DNA from: an uncultured Capnocytophaga sp.
Lineage (GTDB): Bacteria; Bacteroidota; Bacteroidia; Flavobacteriales; Flavobacteriaceae
Direction: 5' to 3'
Length of the DNA: 9,888 bases
Assembly: GCF_938029845.1 (NCBI RefSeq)
Contig: NZ_CALHGG010000096.1
Coordinates: forward strand, 1-9,888
The notes under the pieces were generated by a model. It made no database searches and was not told the origin of the DNA. It saw nothing but the letters and a program-made list of their open reading frames with translations. Within the stretch, counting starts at the first letter, position 1, and every line of letters begins with the position of its first letter. A program made the translations under genes and the position numbers. This document shows positions 1 to 6,045 of this stretch, one piece after another.

Positions 1-842
1 GCCTGTTGCATAGAGACGAAGCTAAATAGGAAACCAAAGACCACAAAACCTATGATAAAGTACAGTACACTTGTTTGAGAGGAGAAATTGAGCACTCCAG
101 TAAAGGCTAAGATCATCATCACCGCCACAAAAGCCACAGCAACTATAGTAGAAGTCTTGAACATTCCATGGCTTGCACTACGCCCTTTCTCCATAGAGGC
201 AAGGGTAGGGGCTAATTCCTTTTCGGCAAAGGAGCGGAACTCTGCTACGGGTTTTAGGGTGATAGGAGCCCTTTCGGCTTGGCTTTTCACTGCTGCCTTG
301 TCGAATAAGGTATTGGACTGCGGTTTGTTATAAAGTTCGTCCATCACTTCCTTGTAGGCGCCCTCGTCAGTACCTATAAGGACACGCTTGAGTTCGGCCG
401 AACCAGAACGGAAATGGACAGGCAACACATAGCTTTTATTCTTGATCATCACCCCAAGGTAAGCGATAGGATCCATTTGGATACGAGAGCGTTTGCCATA
501 GGGAATGACTGTTAGGTAATCGTCAGTCTCGCTTACGATGCGGCATTCTTCCCCTTGGGAGATTAGCGAAAAAGCCTCTTCCACTTGCTCACCACGCTTA
601 AGGATTTTCCATACTCGCATAAGAGGGTAAGCGGCACTGAGCAGCAAGGCCAAAGGTAGTACGAATTTTACATAGGTAGGGACATTGGTAGTCTGTTGGC
701 TTAGGATAGGCAGCAGGTACTTCACTCCCAAGAAGATTCCTATAAGGATCAGTACCACCACGATAATAAGGTTTCTTAGGGTGATACGCTTTTCTCTCCT
801 CACTTCATAGAGGACATATTCTTTAGCGTCGGATAAAGTCAT
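1..842 (-). CDS. Four-helix membrane protein, possibly DUF3137-like (3' end beyond window)
   Basis: The frame is open from an ATG at 842 (complement) to the left edge, 280 codons without a stop, so the C-terminus is missing. The start MTLSDAKEYVLYEV is charged and followed by two hydrophobic helices (about residues 24-44 and 57-76), a soluble stretch of about 150 residues, then two more helices (about 230-250 and 258-277). Just before the second pair lies EFRSFAEKELAPTLASMEKGR (about 201-221). This F-x-x-F...L-P-L...L-E-x-x-R pattern followed by paired helices resembles the start of DUF3137 proteins, but that match is from memory and weak. It has its own promoter (876-906) yet follows two other envelope genes on the same strand. 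The role is unknown; it should sit in the inner membrane. Confidence 0.8.
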   Translation of the reverse strand, partial: MTLSDAKEYVLYEVRREKRITLRNLIIVVVLILIGIFLGVKYLLPILSQQTTNVPTYVKFVLPLALLLSAAYPLMRVWKILKRGEQVEEAFSLISQGEECRIVSETDDYLTVIPYGKRSRIQMDPIAYLGVMIKNKSYVLPVHFRSGSAELKRVLIGTDEGAYKEVMDELYNKPQSNTLFDKAAVKSQAERAPITLKPVAEFRSFAEKELAPTLASMEKGRSASHGMFKTSTIVAVAFVAVMMILAFTGVLNFSSQTSVLYFIIGFVVFGFLFSFVSMQQ

Positions 843-875
843 AAATTAAAGATAGAAATTAATTGTTCTACGTCG

Positions 876-906
876 CAAATGTACAAAAATAAAAACAAAT
901 GACAAA
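876..906 (-). promoter_or_regulatory. Bacteroidota promoter for the left-edge membrane gene
   Basis: Read on the minus strand, TACATTTG (876-883) matches the -7 consensus TAnnTTTG exactly, and TTTG (903-906) lies 19 bases upstream as a -33 box. The leader to the ATG at 842 is about 27-30 bases. The -33 box sits inside the left arm of the inverted repeat at 895-943. Confidence 0.7.
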
Positions 907-943
907 TAACAAACTAAATACTTTTCTAAAATTTGTCATTTGT
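895..943. repeat. 13-bp perfect inverted repeat between two minus-strand genes
   Basis: ACAAATGACAAAT (895-907) is exactly repaired by ATTTGTCATTTGT (931-943) with a 23-base spacer. On the minus strand the second arm is followed by a T-rich run (about 894-883), so it could act as an AT-rich terminator for the upstream gene ending at 958. It is built from the GACAAATGAC word seen in other gaps of the window, so it may simply be two opposed copies of that repeat. Confidence 0.55.
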
Positions 944-957
944 CACTTGTCACTATT

Positions 958-1503
958 TTAGTATCCATCAATGGCGCTGATAATGGTCTTATAGCGGTCA
1001 TAGTCTGCACCAGAGACCACTTTCACAGGAGTAACTCCTCTGAAATCTGATGGGGAGAAATACTTCATCAAAAGGATGTAGAAAGTCTTATTGTCCTTGT
1101 CCTCCCAAGAAAACATCTGTAAGGGTTGGTTGTTCTTGGAAGGCAGGTTTGCCAACTCTTGGTAGTTCCCTTGTTCTAAGAGGCGTGCCAACTCTTCCAC
1201 AGTGGTGTGGCCAGAATCAAATTTTTTATGCCCCTTAGCTTTGATTTTCGTGTTGGTTTGGATATTATAGTAATCATGGGCTGTATAGAAGCCTAAAGCG
1301 GTGAATATTAGTCCTATGGCAGCAATGATACGCCACACCCATAGTTCCCCTACAGGGGTGATTTGGGGATATATCATCAGAACAAGGAATGCTAAAAAGA
1401 GTATTCCGTTAATAGCCTTCTTAGGGATATCATTTTTTTTGGTAAATTGATCGGGATGCGCCTCAAAATAGGCAGGAAAACTTTGTGGAATTTCTTGACT
1501 CAT
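958..1503 (-). CDS. Hypothetical membrane protein with two N-terminal helices
   Basis: A 181-residue protein that I do not recognise. A polar N-terminus rich in charged residues (1-29) is followed by a helix at about 30-46, a short loop and a second helix at about 54-74. A soluble C-terminal domain of about 105 residues (from HDYYNIQ at about 76) contains TVEELARLLEQGNYQELANL, an amphipathic helix, and ends with DRYKTIISAIDGY. The topology suggests an inner-membrane protein with both ends on the same side. It starts 33 bases after the stop of the lipoprotein gene with no promoter visible between, so the two are probably co-transcribed. A repeat-rich gap of about 115 bases with its own promoter separates it from the next gene. 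Confidence 0.8.
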   Translation of the reverse strand: MSQEIPQSFPAYFEAHPDQFTKKNDIPKKAINGILFLAFLVLMIYPQITPVGELWVWRIIAAIGLIFTALGFYTAHDYYNIQTNTKIKAKGHKKFDSGHTTVEELARLLEQGNYQELANLPSKNNQPLQMFSWEDKDNKTFYILLMKYFSPSDFRGVTPVKVVSGADYDRYKTIISAIDGY

Positions 1504-1536
1504 ATTAGTTTGATTTTAGTGAAACAATCTTATATA

Positions 1537-2130
1537 CTACCACTCACTAACTTCATATTGTCCGTCAGGGGTAGGTGTTACATGGAATTGGTAATAATTG
1601 GTTACGATATTGCGCCCTTCTACGGATTTTCCTTCCCCTTTTTTAGTGCACTGGATTTCATATTTTTGTTTTATCTGTCCGTTTTCCTTAGTAAAGACAA
1701 GGGAATGCACGATATAGCCTTCCATTTCTTCTAATTCAGATTGTGAACTTAGGAACTTTATCATATTATCCACCTGAGCAGGTACTTTGTCAAAAGGAAT
1801 TTCAGCGAGGGTAAAGGTTTCCGCTTTGGAAGGTTCGTCAGTGGAAACATCAGGGGAGCTAAGACCTGCCTCGGAGGCTTTTTGTGATATGTCTTTGCCC
1901 TGCTTTTCATCAAAATACTGAGCGGTTACGGATTCAAAATTCTCTTCCAAAGGTTGTCCTGCCCAAAGCATTACTTTAGTGAAAGCCTTGCCTGTATAAG
2001 GATCTTTCTCTAAGAGTTTTTTGGCTTTTTCCAATCCTTCAGCACTGACAAGTTTGCTCCCCGTGAGGGAACTACAGCTACTTATAACTAAGGCAAGGCT
2101 TACCCCTACCATGGTTAATAACTTTTTCAT
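1537..2130 (-). CDS. Putative lipoprotein of unknown function
   Basis: A 197-residue protein whose N-terminus MKKLLTMVGVSLALVISSC is a type II signal peptide. The lipobox is I-S-S-C and Cys19 is the expected acylation site. The residues after the cysteine (SSLTGSK) lack the charged cluster that marks surface export in Capnocytophaga-type lipoproteins, so a periplasm-facing anchor is the simpler guess. The mature part has no recognisable domain. It contains a run of alternating acidic and prolyl residues (about 90-110) and a C-terminal half rich in short beta-type stretches ending in PTPDGQYEVSEW. It is the first gene after a promoter and lies 33 bases from the two-helix membrane gene, which suggests a shared envelope role. 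The function is unknown. Confidence 0.8.
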   Translation of the reverse strand: MKKLLTMVGVSLALVISSCSSLTGSKLVSAEGLEKAKKLLEKDPYTGKAFTKVMLWAGQPLEENFESVTAQYFDEKQGKDISQKASEAGLSSPDVSTDEPSKAETFTLAEIPFDKVPAQVDNMIKFLSSQSELEEMEGYIVHSLVFTKENGQIKQKYEIQCTKKGEGKSVEGRNIVTNYYQFHVTPTPDGQYEVSEW

Positions 2131-2155
2131 TATCTAACAATTTTATATTATTTGG

Positions 2156-2190
2156 CAAAGATAAATAATTTTAAAACTTGTAGGCGAAAA
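2156..2190 (-). promoter_or_regulatory. Promoter of the lipoprotein/membrane-protein operon
   Basis: On the minus strand, TATCTTTG (2156-2163) matches TAnnTTTG. The -33 region is poor: TTTTCG (2185-2190) lies 21 bases upstream as the best candidate. The leader to the ATG at 2130 is about 20 bases. Confidence 0.55.
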
Positions 2191-2194
2191 AATC

Positions 2195-2220
2195 AATATT
2201 TGCGGGGGGGGGTAAATATT
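2195..2220. repeat. G9 homopolymer tract inside a 7-bp inverted repeat
   Basis: AATATTT (2195-2201) and AAATATT (2214-2220) are perfect inverted arms around a 12-base loop made almost entirely of G, with nine consecutive G at 2204-2212. It lies about 30-55 bases upstream of the lipoprotein operon -7 box. A tract this long in an AT-rich gap is prone to slippage. Whether its length affects expression is inference. Confidence 0.6.
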
Positions 2221-2337
2221 CGCTTAAAAATAAGCAAAAAACGAAAAACAAAGAACAGTCTCAAATTCCTTGTAGGGAAAGAGAGTGAAAAATTTTAACA
2301 CAATAAGCTGGTAAAAAAGTAGTTGGGAGATTTATAG

Positions 2338-2611
2338 GATATAAAAATATATCGTATTTTTATAGTGCTCTTAAAGGGTGAGGATACTGACCAAGAAGAG
2401 CGCAAGTGTTAGCGATAGTGTGGGCGTTTGCCTTTTGGATATACCTATTTAGCCAAATATACAGATGCAGCAATGGGGATGATCATTGTTTTGACGTACT
2501 ACGGGGTATGCTTCCTTATAGCAAGGTACTTGTGGCGCTCTCTTAGAACGTGAAGAGAGGTTAGTGGGGCACGAGCTGAAAGCTTGCGCTAATGAGGCGA
2601 GTATCTACTAA
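2338..2611 (+). pseudogene. Decayed two-helix membrane protein gene, about three frameshifts
   Basis: No single frame is long, but three adjoining frame segments give one sensible protein. The first (from 2338) reads RIFIVLLKGEDTDQEER and meets stops at 2410 and 2416. The second (from about 2403) reads AQVLAIVWAFAFWIYLFSQIY, a clear transmembrane helix. The third (to the stop at 2551) reads TDAAMGMIIVLTYYGVCFLI and then ARYLWRS, a second helix with a positive end. A final shift leads into LLEREERLVGHELKACAN, an amphipathic tail that ends at a TAA at 2609-2611. Small indels near 2402, 2460 and 2540 would restore the reading. No start codon is visible, since a stop lies at 2335. I do not recognise the family. 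The conceptual splice is inference from hydropathy and codon sense. Confidence 0.5.
2340..2364. repeat. 10-bp AT-only inverted repeat
   Basis: TATAAAAATA (2340-2349) is perfectly repaired by TATTTTTATA (2355-2364) around the loop TATCG. Being AT-only, it is a weak RNA hairpin. It lies at the left limit of the membrane-gene remnant, so it may mark a rearrangement point or be chance in AT-rich DNA. Confidence 0.3.
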
Positions 2612-2626
2612 AAATAGCAACTAACA

Positions 2627-2658
2627 ATTGACAAATAACAATTAAATTTGTATTTTTG
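2627..2658 (+). promoter_or_regulatory. Promoter of the antitoxin gene
   Basis: TATTTTTG (2651-2658) fits TAnnTTTG, and ATTG (2627-2630) lies 20 bases upstream as the -33 box. Transcription should begin around 2663-2667. That makes the ATG at 2662 an unlikely start and favours the ATG at 2701. The -33 box lies inside the repeat word TAACAATTGACAAATAAC. Confidence 0.6.
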
Positions 2659-2700
2659 CACATGGACAGCGTGAAAACATTGATACCTAATAAAGAATAT

Positions 2701-2946
2701 ATGAATACCGTATTATTACAAGCAAAGGTACAAGAGTCAGATGTGCCTTATATAGAGCGATTTCTTAGAGGAATCGCTACAGAGGTCTCTTTTGGTGAAG
2801 AGATGGATTTCTTTGAAGAACTAACTGTAGAAGATATTCAGAAAATAGAAAAAGGAAGGGAGCAGATACAACAAGGTATGAGTATCAGTAGTGAGGATTT
2901 GCAAAAAGAAACCAGAGAGAAATATGGAAATAAAATGGGCTATTGA
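2701..2946 (+). CDS. Antitoxin of a type II toxin-antitoxin pair (toxin truncated)
   Basis: An 81-residue acidic protein beginning MNTVLLQAKVQESDVPYIER when the ATG at 2701 is used. That start lies about 36 bases below the predicted transcription start and follows an A-rich AATAAAGAATAT, as usual in this phylum. A longer reading from 2662 or from the TTG at 2656 begins inside or at the promoter and is less likely. The C-terminal half (ELTVEDIQKIEKGREQIQQG, then SSEDLQKETREKYG) has the charged helical look of small Bacteroidota antitoxins that wrap around RelE/ParE toxins. The strongest evidence is context: its 3' end overlaps by 23 bases a frame starting MEIKWAIEAKNDYHDTLDYW, the N-terminus of such a toxin. 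In an intact module it would neutralise the toxin and help repress its own promoter. Here it is probably an orphan. Confidence 0.65.
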   Translation: MNTVLLQAKVQESDVPYIERFLRGIATEVSFGEEMDFFEELTVEDIQKIEKGREQIQQGMSISSEDLQKETREKYGNKMGY

Positions 2947-3013
2947 AGCAAAAAACGATTACCATGATACACTTGATTATTGGGAAGAGCATAATGGTTC
3001 TTTTGCCTATTCA
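2924..3013 (+). pseudogene. Truncated ParE/RelE-type toxin, N-terminal stub
   Basis: The ATG at 2924 lies within the antitoxin gene in another frame, a usual antitoxin-toxin overlap. The reading MEIKWAIEAKNDYHDTLDYW, then EEHNGSFAYS, has the typical first strand and first helix of the ParE/RelE superfamily (basic residue-W...A..D...T..YW). The family normally needs about 95-100 residues; only about 30 remain. From about 3011 the sequence is the complement of the LytTR gene's 3' end, and the toxin frame runs on as unrelated residues to a stop at 3089-3091. The remaining strands and the active-site region are gone, so no working toxin can be made. The cut coincides within a few bases with the LytTR stop codon, as expected for a deletion or rearrangement junction. 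Confidence 0.65.
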
Positions 3014-3487
3014 GCATTCACTCCTCATCAACCACTGTTGTACATATTCCCTACGGCGTTCGGACACCGGAATACGTTCGCCTGTAGTTAGTTCCAATAT
3101 GCCCTCCTTGTAGTACTTACGGATATAGCGGTTATTGACCAAATAGGACTGATGAGAACGTACAAATTGGGAACTGGGCAGTAGCTCCTCATATTTCTTG
3201 AGTACTTTGCTGACTAATATCTTCTCTCCTCCCTCAAGGAAAAAGGTTGTGTATCCCTTGTCACTCTGCAAGTAGAGGATATGGGCTATAGGAATGAACT
3301 CTATGCCCTTGGCAGTCTTTACAGAGAGCCGCTCTAATTCTTGTTGTTGCTGGATATGATAATCCTCGGCATACGCCCATACGAATGCCGCCCATTGCTC
3401 CCTGCATGCCCCCAGCGAATCCGAGGGCAGTGCAGCGAGAAATAGGTCTATCTTCTGAGTTATTTCTTTTAAAGGCATCTTAGTCAT
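3011..3487 (-). CDS. LytTR-domain DNA-binding protein without receiver domain
   Basis: A 158-residue protein. Residues of about 53-155 form a LytTR DNA-binding domain, with SVKTAKGIEFIPIAHILYLQ, then SDKGYTTFFL, the signature FVRSHQSYLVNNRYI (about 108-122) and the closing IPVSERRREYVQQWL (about 139-153). LytTR domains usually sit behind a response-regulator receiver domain. Here there is only a short N-terminus of about 50 residues, rich in W, A and Q (QWAAFVWAYAEDYHIQQQQE), with no phospho-acceptor aspartate motif and no membrane helix. It starts 27 bases after the fhs stop, in a repeat-rich spacer with no visible promoter, so it is probably the last gene of the Uma2-fhs operon. It likely binds DNA as a transcription regulator; target and signal are unknown. 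The ATG three codons downstream is an alternative start. Confidence 0.8.
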   Translation of the reverse strand: MTKMPLKEITQKIDLFLAALPSDSLGACREQWAAFVWAYAEDYHIQQQQELERLSVKTAKGIEFIPIAHILYLQSDKGYTTFFLEGGEKILVSKVLKKYEELLPSSQFVRSHQSYLVNNRYIRKYYKEGILELTTGERIPVSERRREYVQQWLMRSEC

Positions 3488-3520
3488 TAGTGGTTAGTCA
3501 TTTGTCACTAGTCACTAACT
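3486..3520. repeat. Imperfect tandem AGTGAC/ATGAC words at the fhs-LytTR junction
   Basis: On the minus strand this spacer reads as repeated TTAGTGAC, TAGTGAC, AAATGAC, TAACCACTAATGAC units and runs from the fhs stop codon into the LytTR start. GTCATTTGTCACT (3497-3509, plus strand) also occurs at 935-947, and GACTAGTGAC also occurs at the end of the tolC-like gene near 8542. Confidence 0.6.
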
Positions 3521-5191
3521 GAGTCCTGTGATTACCCCGTCATCATCTATATCCATACCCTCAGCAGCAGGAACACTTGGTAGACCTGGCATACGCACCG
3601 TATCACCTAAGATAGGAATGATAAAGCCAGCCCCTGAGGCAAACTCGAACTCACGAACGGTGACCTCGAAGTCAGTAGGGCGTGCCAACTTCTTCTCATC
3701 ATCGCTCAGCGACTTAGGAGTCTTAACCATACAGATAGGGAGTTTGTCAAAGCCTAATTTGCTGATTTGCTTGAGTTGGCTCAGTGCTTTGGCGCTATAA
3801 TTTACACCCTTAGCCCCATAGATACGAGTGGCTACGGTTTTTATTTTCTCCTCTACTGAAGCAGCATGGTCATATAAGGGGGTAAAGTGACTTTCTCCGC
3901 TTTCGGCTATGGCAACTACGGCACGGGCAAGCTCTTGGGTACCTGCGCCACCCTCGCTAAAGCCACGGCTGACAATCGCTTCCACGCCTCGTTCCTTGCA
4001 GAAGGTTTGGATATAGGCAATTTCCTCCTCACTGTCATGAGGGAAGTGGTTGATAGCCACTACCGCTTTCAGTCCGAAGCATTGTACGTTTTCTATGTGT
4101 TTTTCTAAGTTGGCAATACCTTTCTTCACTCGTTCTAAGGAAGGGGTGTTGTACTCCTCTTTGCTAGCACCTCCGTGGTGGCGTAGGGCGCGTACAGTAG
4201 CAACGACCACTACGGCATGGGGAGCAAGTCCCGCCGATACACACTTGATATTGAGGAACTTTTCAGCACCAAGATCTGCCCCAAAACCAGCTTCAGTAAC
4301 CACATACTCGCCTAAGGAAAGCCCTAACTTGGTAGCCAGTACGGTATTGGTACCTTGAGCGATACTCGCAAAAGGTCCTCCGTGGAGGATAGCAGGGTTA
4401 TTCTCAAGGGTTTGTACAAGGTTGGGTTTGATAGCCTCTTTCAGTAGCAGTGCCATAGCCCCTACTGCCTTGAGGTCGCGGGCAAAAACGGGAGTGCCGT
4501 CATACTTCTTTCCTACATAGATATTGCCAATACGGCGCTTAAGATCGGAAAAGTTCTCTGCCAAGCAGAGGATTGCCATAATCTCGGAAGCAGGGGTGAT
4601 ATTGAACCCATCTTCGCGGGGAATGCCATGGGTAGCGCCGCCCAAGCCTACCACAATATGGCGTAGCGCACGGTCGTTCATATCCATCACACGCTTCCAT
4701 ACCACTGTACGAGGGTCTATACCTATGGAATGGGTTTTGCTTTGTATATTATTGTCTATTATGGCCGCCAAGAGGTTGTTGGCGCGCTCAATAGCGGCAA
4801 AGTCGCCCGTAAAATGTAGGTTGATGTCCTCCATGGGTACCACTTGGGAATAGCCTCCGCCTGCTGCCCCTCCTTTGATACCGAAGACAGGGCCTAAGGA
4901 CGGCTCGCGAAGAACAGCGATGGCTTTCTTGCCTATCTTGTTCAGCCCCTCAGTAAGACCGATGCTCACGGTGGTCTTGCCTTCTCCTGCAGGAGTAGGG
5001 GTAATGGCAGTAACCAAAATGAGCTTGTGTTGGGCAATCTTCTTAGGGTCTATCAAGGACAAAGGCAGCTTTGCCTTGTACTTTCCATAAGGGTCTATAT
5101 CGTCCTCGGTAATATCTAACTTTTTGGCTATCTCTCTAATGGGTAGCATGTGGGCTTGTTGCGCTATGGCAAGATCTGTTGGGAAACTCAT
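3515..5191 (-). CDS. fhs: Formate-tetrahydrofolate ligase
   Basis: A 558-residue protein, the usual full length for this enzyme (EC 6.3.4.3). It joins formate to tetrahydrofolate using ATP to give 10-formyl-THF, a one-carbon donor for purine synthesis and formyl-methionyl-tRNA, in the cytosol. The ATP-binding loop TPTPAGEGKTT is at about 64-74. The first family signature, from LREPSLGPVFGIKGGAAGGG through the following VPMEDINLHFTGD, is at about 94-130. The second appears as LHGGPFASIAQGTNT at about 269-283, close to the family's HGGPFANIAHG with S and Q substitutions. The C-terminus ITGLS is complete. Its ATG overlaps the Uma2 stop as ATGA, so translation is probably coupled to the upstream nuclease gene. 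No other one-carbon genes are seen nearby. Confidence 0.97.
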   Translation of the reverse strand: MSFPTDLAIAQQAHMLPIREIAKKLDITEDDIDPYGKYKAKLPLSLIDPKKIAQHKLILVTAITPTPAGEGKTTVSIGLTEGLNKIGKKAIAVLREPSLGPVFGIKGGAAGGGYSQVVPMEDINLHFTGDFAAIERANNLLAAIIDNNIQSKTHSIGIDPRTVVWKRVMDMNDRALRHIVVGLGGATHGIPREDGFNITPASEIMAILCLAENFSDLKRRIGNIYVGKKYDGTPVFARDLKAVGAMALLLKEAIKPNLVQTLENNPAILHGGPFASIAQGTNTVLATKLGLSLGEYVVTEAGFGADLGAEKFLNIKCVSAGLAPHAVVVVATVRALRHHGGASKEEYNTPSLERVKKGIANLEKHIENVQCFGLKAVVAINHFPHDSEEEIAYIQTFCKERGVEAIVSRGFSEGGAGTQELARAVVAIAESGESHFTPLYDHAASVEEKIKTVATRIYGAKGVNYSAKALSQLKQISKLGFDKLPICMVKTPKSLSDDEKKLARPTDFEVTVREFEFASGAGFIIPILGDTVRMPGLPSVPAAEGMDIDDDGVITGLS

Positions 5192-5775
5192 AATTGATCA
5201 AAAATATCATTTGTATGTATACTCAAAGTAGGGAACTTTACCGAGGTGATTTCTTTCCCCTCCACCACAGGGGCAAGGCCTCGGTAACGGCCTTGGTCTA
5301 AGACAAAGATATTCACTTCCTTATCTGTAGGACGTACGATCCAGTATTCACTTACCCCCGCTTGTTCGTATAGGTGGAACTTGTCGTCTAAGTCGCGCTG
5401 GGAATTGCCCTTGGAAAGAATCTCAATCACCAGATCGGGTGCTCCTAAGCAGCGTTTGCCGTCGGCCAATTTCTCAGGGTCACATACCACACATAGGTCG
5501 GGCTGAACTACATTATCCTCCTTTCCGTCGGCGCTAGGAAGGACGACATCAAAGGGAGCGGTGAAAACCTCACAAGGCTTCCCTTTGAAGAAATTATAGA
5601 ACTCTCCTGAGAGCCTCATAGAGATTCTTTGGTGGATAATAGTAGGAGCAGGGCTCATCTTAAAGATACGCCCACGCAGTAGCTCCACCCGTTCCTTTAA
5701 CTGCCATAATAGGTAGTCGGCATAGGTATACCCTCCATGGTTTAGGTCTAACTGATTGAGGCTGGTAATGGTCAT
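5188..5775 (-). CDS. Uma2-family (DUF820) putative PD-(D/E)XK endonuclease
   Basis: A 195-residue protein with the pattern of Uma2 proteins: YTYADYLLW near the start, an acidic residue in RVELLRGRIFKMSPAP (about 29-44) and the histidine of IIHQRISMRLSGEFYNFF. Catalytic-type motifs follow: QPDLCVVCDP (D93), GAPDLVIEILSKGNSQRDLD (E118), the D-K of DLDDKFHLYEQAG and the closing VSEYWIVRPTDKEVNIFVL. These are the residues that bind metal in this nuclease fold, so it looks intact. Its cellular role is unknown for most family members, and a DNase activity is inferred from the fold. It has its own consensus promoter and is the first gene of an operon, with its stop codon sharing bases with the fhs start (ATGA at 5188-5191). 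The ATG at 5775 fits the promoter, leaving a leader of about 13-15 bases. Confidence 0.85.
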   Translation of the reverse strand: MTITSLNQLDLNHGGYTYADYLLWQLKERVELLRGRIFKMSPAPTIIHQRISMRLSGEFYNFFKGKPCEVFTAPFDVVLPSADGKEDNVVQPDLCVVCDPEKLADGKRCLGAPDLVIEILSKGNSQRDLDDKFHLYEQAGVSEYWIVRPTDKEVNIFVLDQGRYRGLAPVVEGKEITSVKFPTLSIHTNDIFDQL

Positions 5776-5794
5776 TTCATTGGGATTGAAAGGG

Positions 5795-5826
5795 CAAATG
5801 TACGAATATTAATAACAAAAGACAAA
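5795..5826 (-). promoter_or_regulatory. Promoter of the Uma2-fhs-LytTR operon
   Basis: On the minus strand, TACATTTG (5795-5802) is an exact TAnnTTTG -7 box, with TTTG (5823-5826) as the -33 box 20 bases upstream. The -33 box falls in another copy of the GACAAATGA word (5821-5829). Confidence 0.7.
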
Positions 5827-5973
5827 TGATTAATGATAAATTTTCAGCCATTAGTAAGCAGAAGACAACAGACATGCCATAGTTTATAGTTAGGTAAAAA
5901 TGGTCGGTGAAAAATAAGCATTAGTCTTGTAACGGTAATAGTATTCACCTATGATAAAAAGTAAATTTTTTCT

Positions 5974-6004
5974 TTTGAGATTACTTGATTTTTTAGTATA
6001 TTTG
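5974..6004 (+). promoter_or_regulatory. Consensus promoter of the four-helix membrane protein gene
   Basis: TTTG (5974-5977) and TATATTTG (5997-6004) are separated by 19 bases, an exact match to the Bacteroidota consensus. The -7 box is followed at once by CCCCCC. The expected leader to the ATG at 6046 is about 35 bases. Confidence 0.75.
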
Positions 6005-6045
6005 CCCCCCATTGGCAGTTATCCTCTATTATCTACCTCCTAACT

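Larger units (their letters stand above)
2131..2655. other. 525-base stretch without an intact gene
   Basis: This gap holds the divergent promoter region of the minus-strand operon (2156-2190), the G9 hairpin (2195-2220), a small GCTTA/TAAGC hairpin (2222-2235), a 10-bp AT inverted repeat (2340-2364), the frameshifted remains of a membrane-protein gene (2338-2611), and the repeat word and promoter of the antitoxin gene (2621-2658). Nothing clear is seen in 2236-2335. Confidence 0.7.

Noticed and set aside
88..333. Open frame of 81 codons on the plus strand
   Set aside because: It is antisense to the four-helix membrane gene, which has a better promoter, start and helix pattern.
931..957. Tandem GTCACT words as a possible CRISPR remnant
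   Set aside because: Units are 7-9 bases with no spacers, far too short for CRISPR repeats.
2222..2241. GCTTA-AAAA-TAAGC hairpin followed by A run as a terminator
   Set aside because: The stem is only 5 bp and no gene ends next to it on the strand where a T run would follow.
3528..4853. Open frames on the plus strand across 3528-3800, 3887-4108, 4050-4358 and 4524-4853
   Set aside because: They are antisense to fhs, whose protein is unmistakable; the readings are low-complexity and have no promoter.
5951..6043. A 30-codon frame starting ATGATAAAAAG
   Set aside because: It spans the consensus promoter of the next gene, so most of it would lie upstream of the transcript start.
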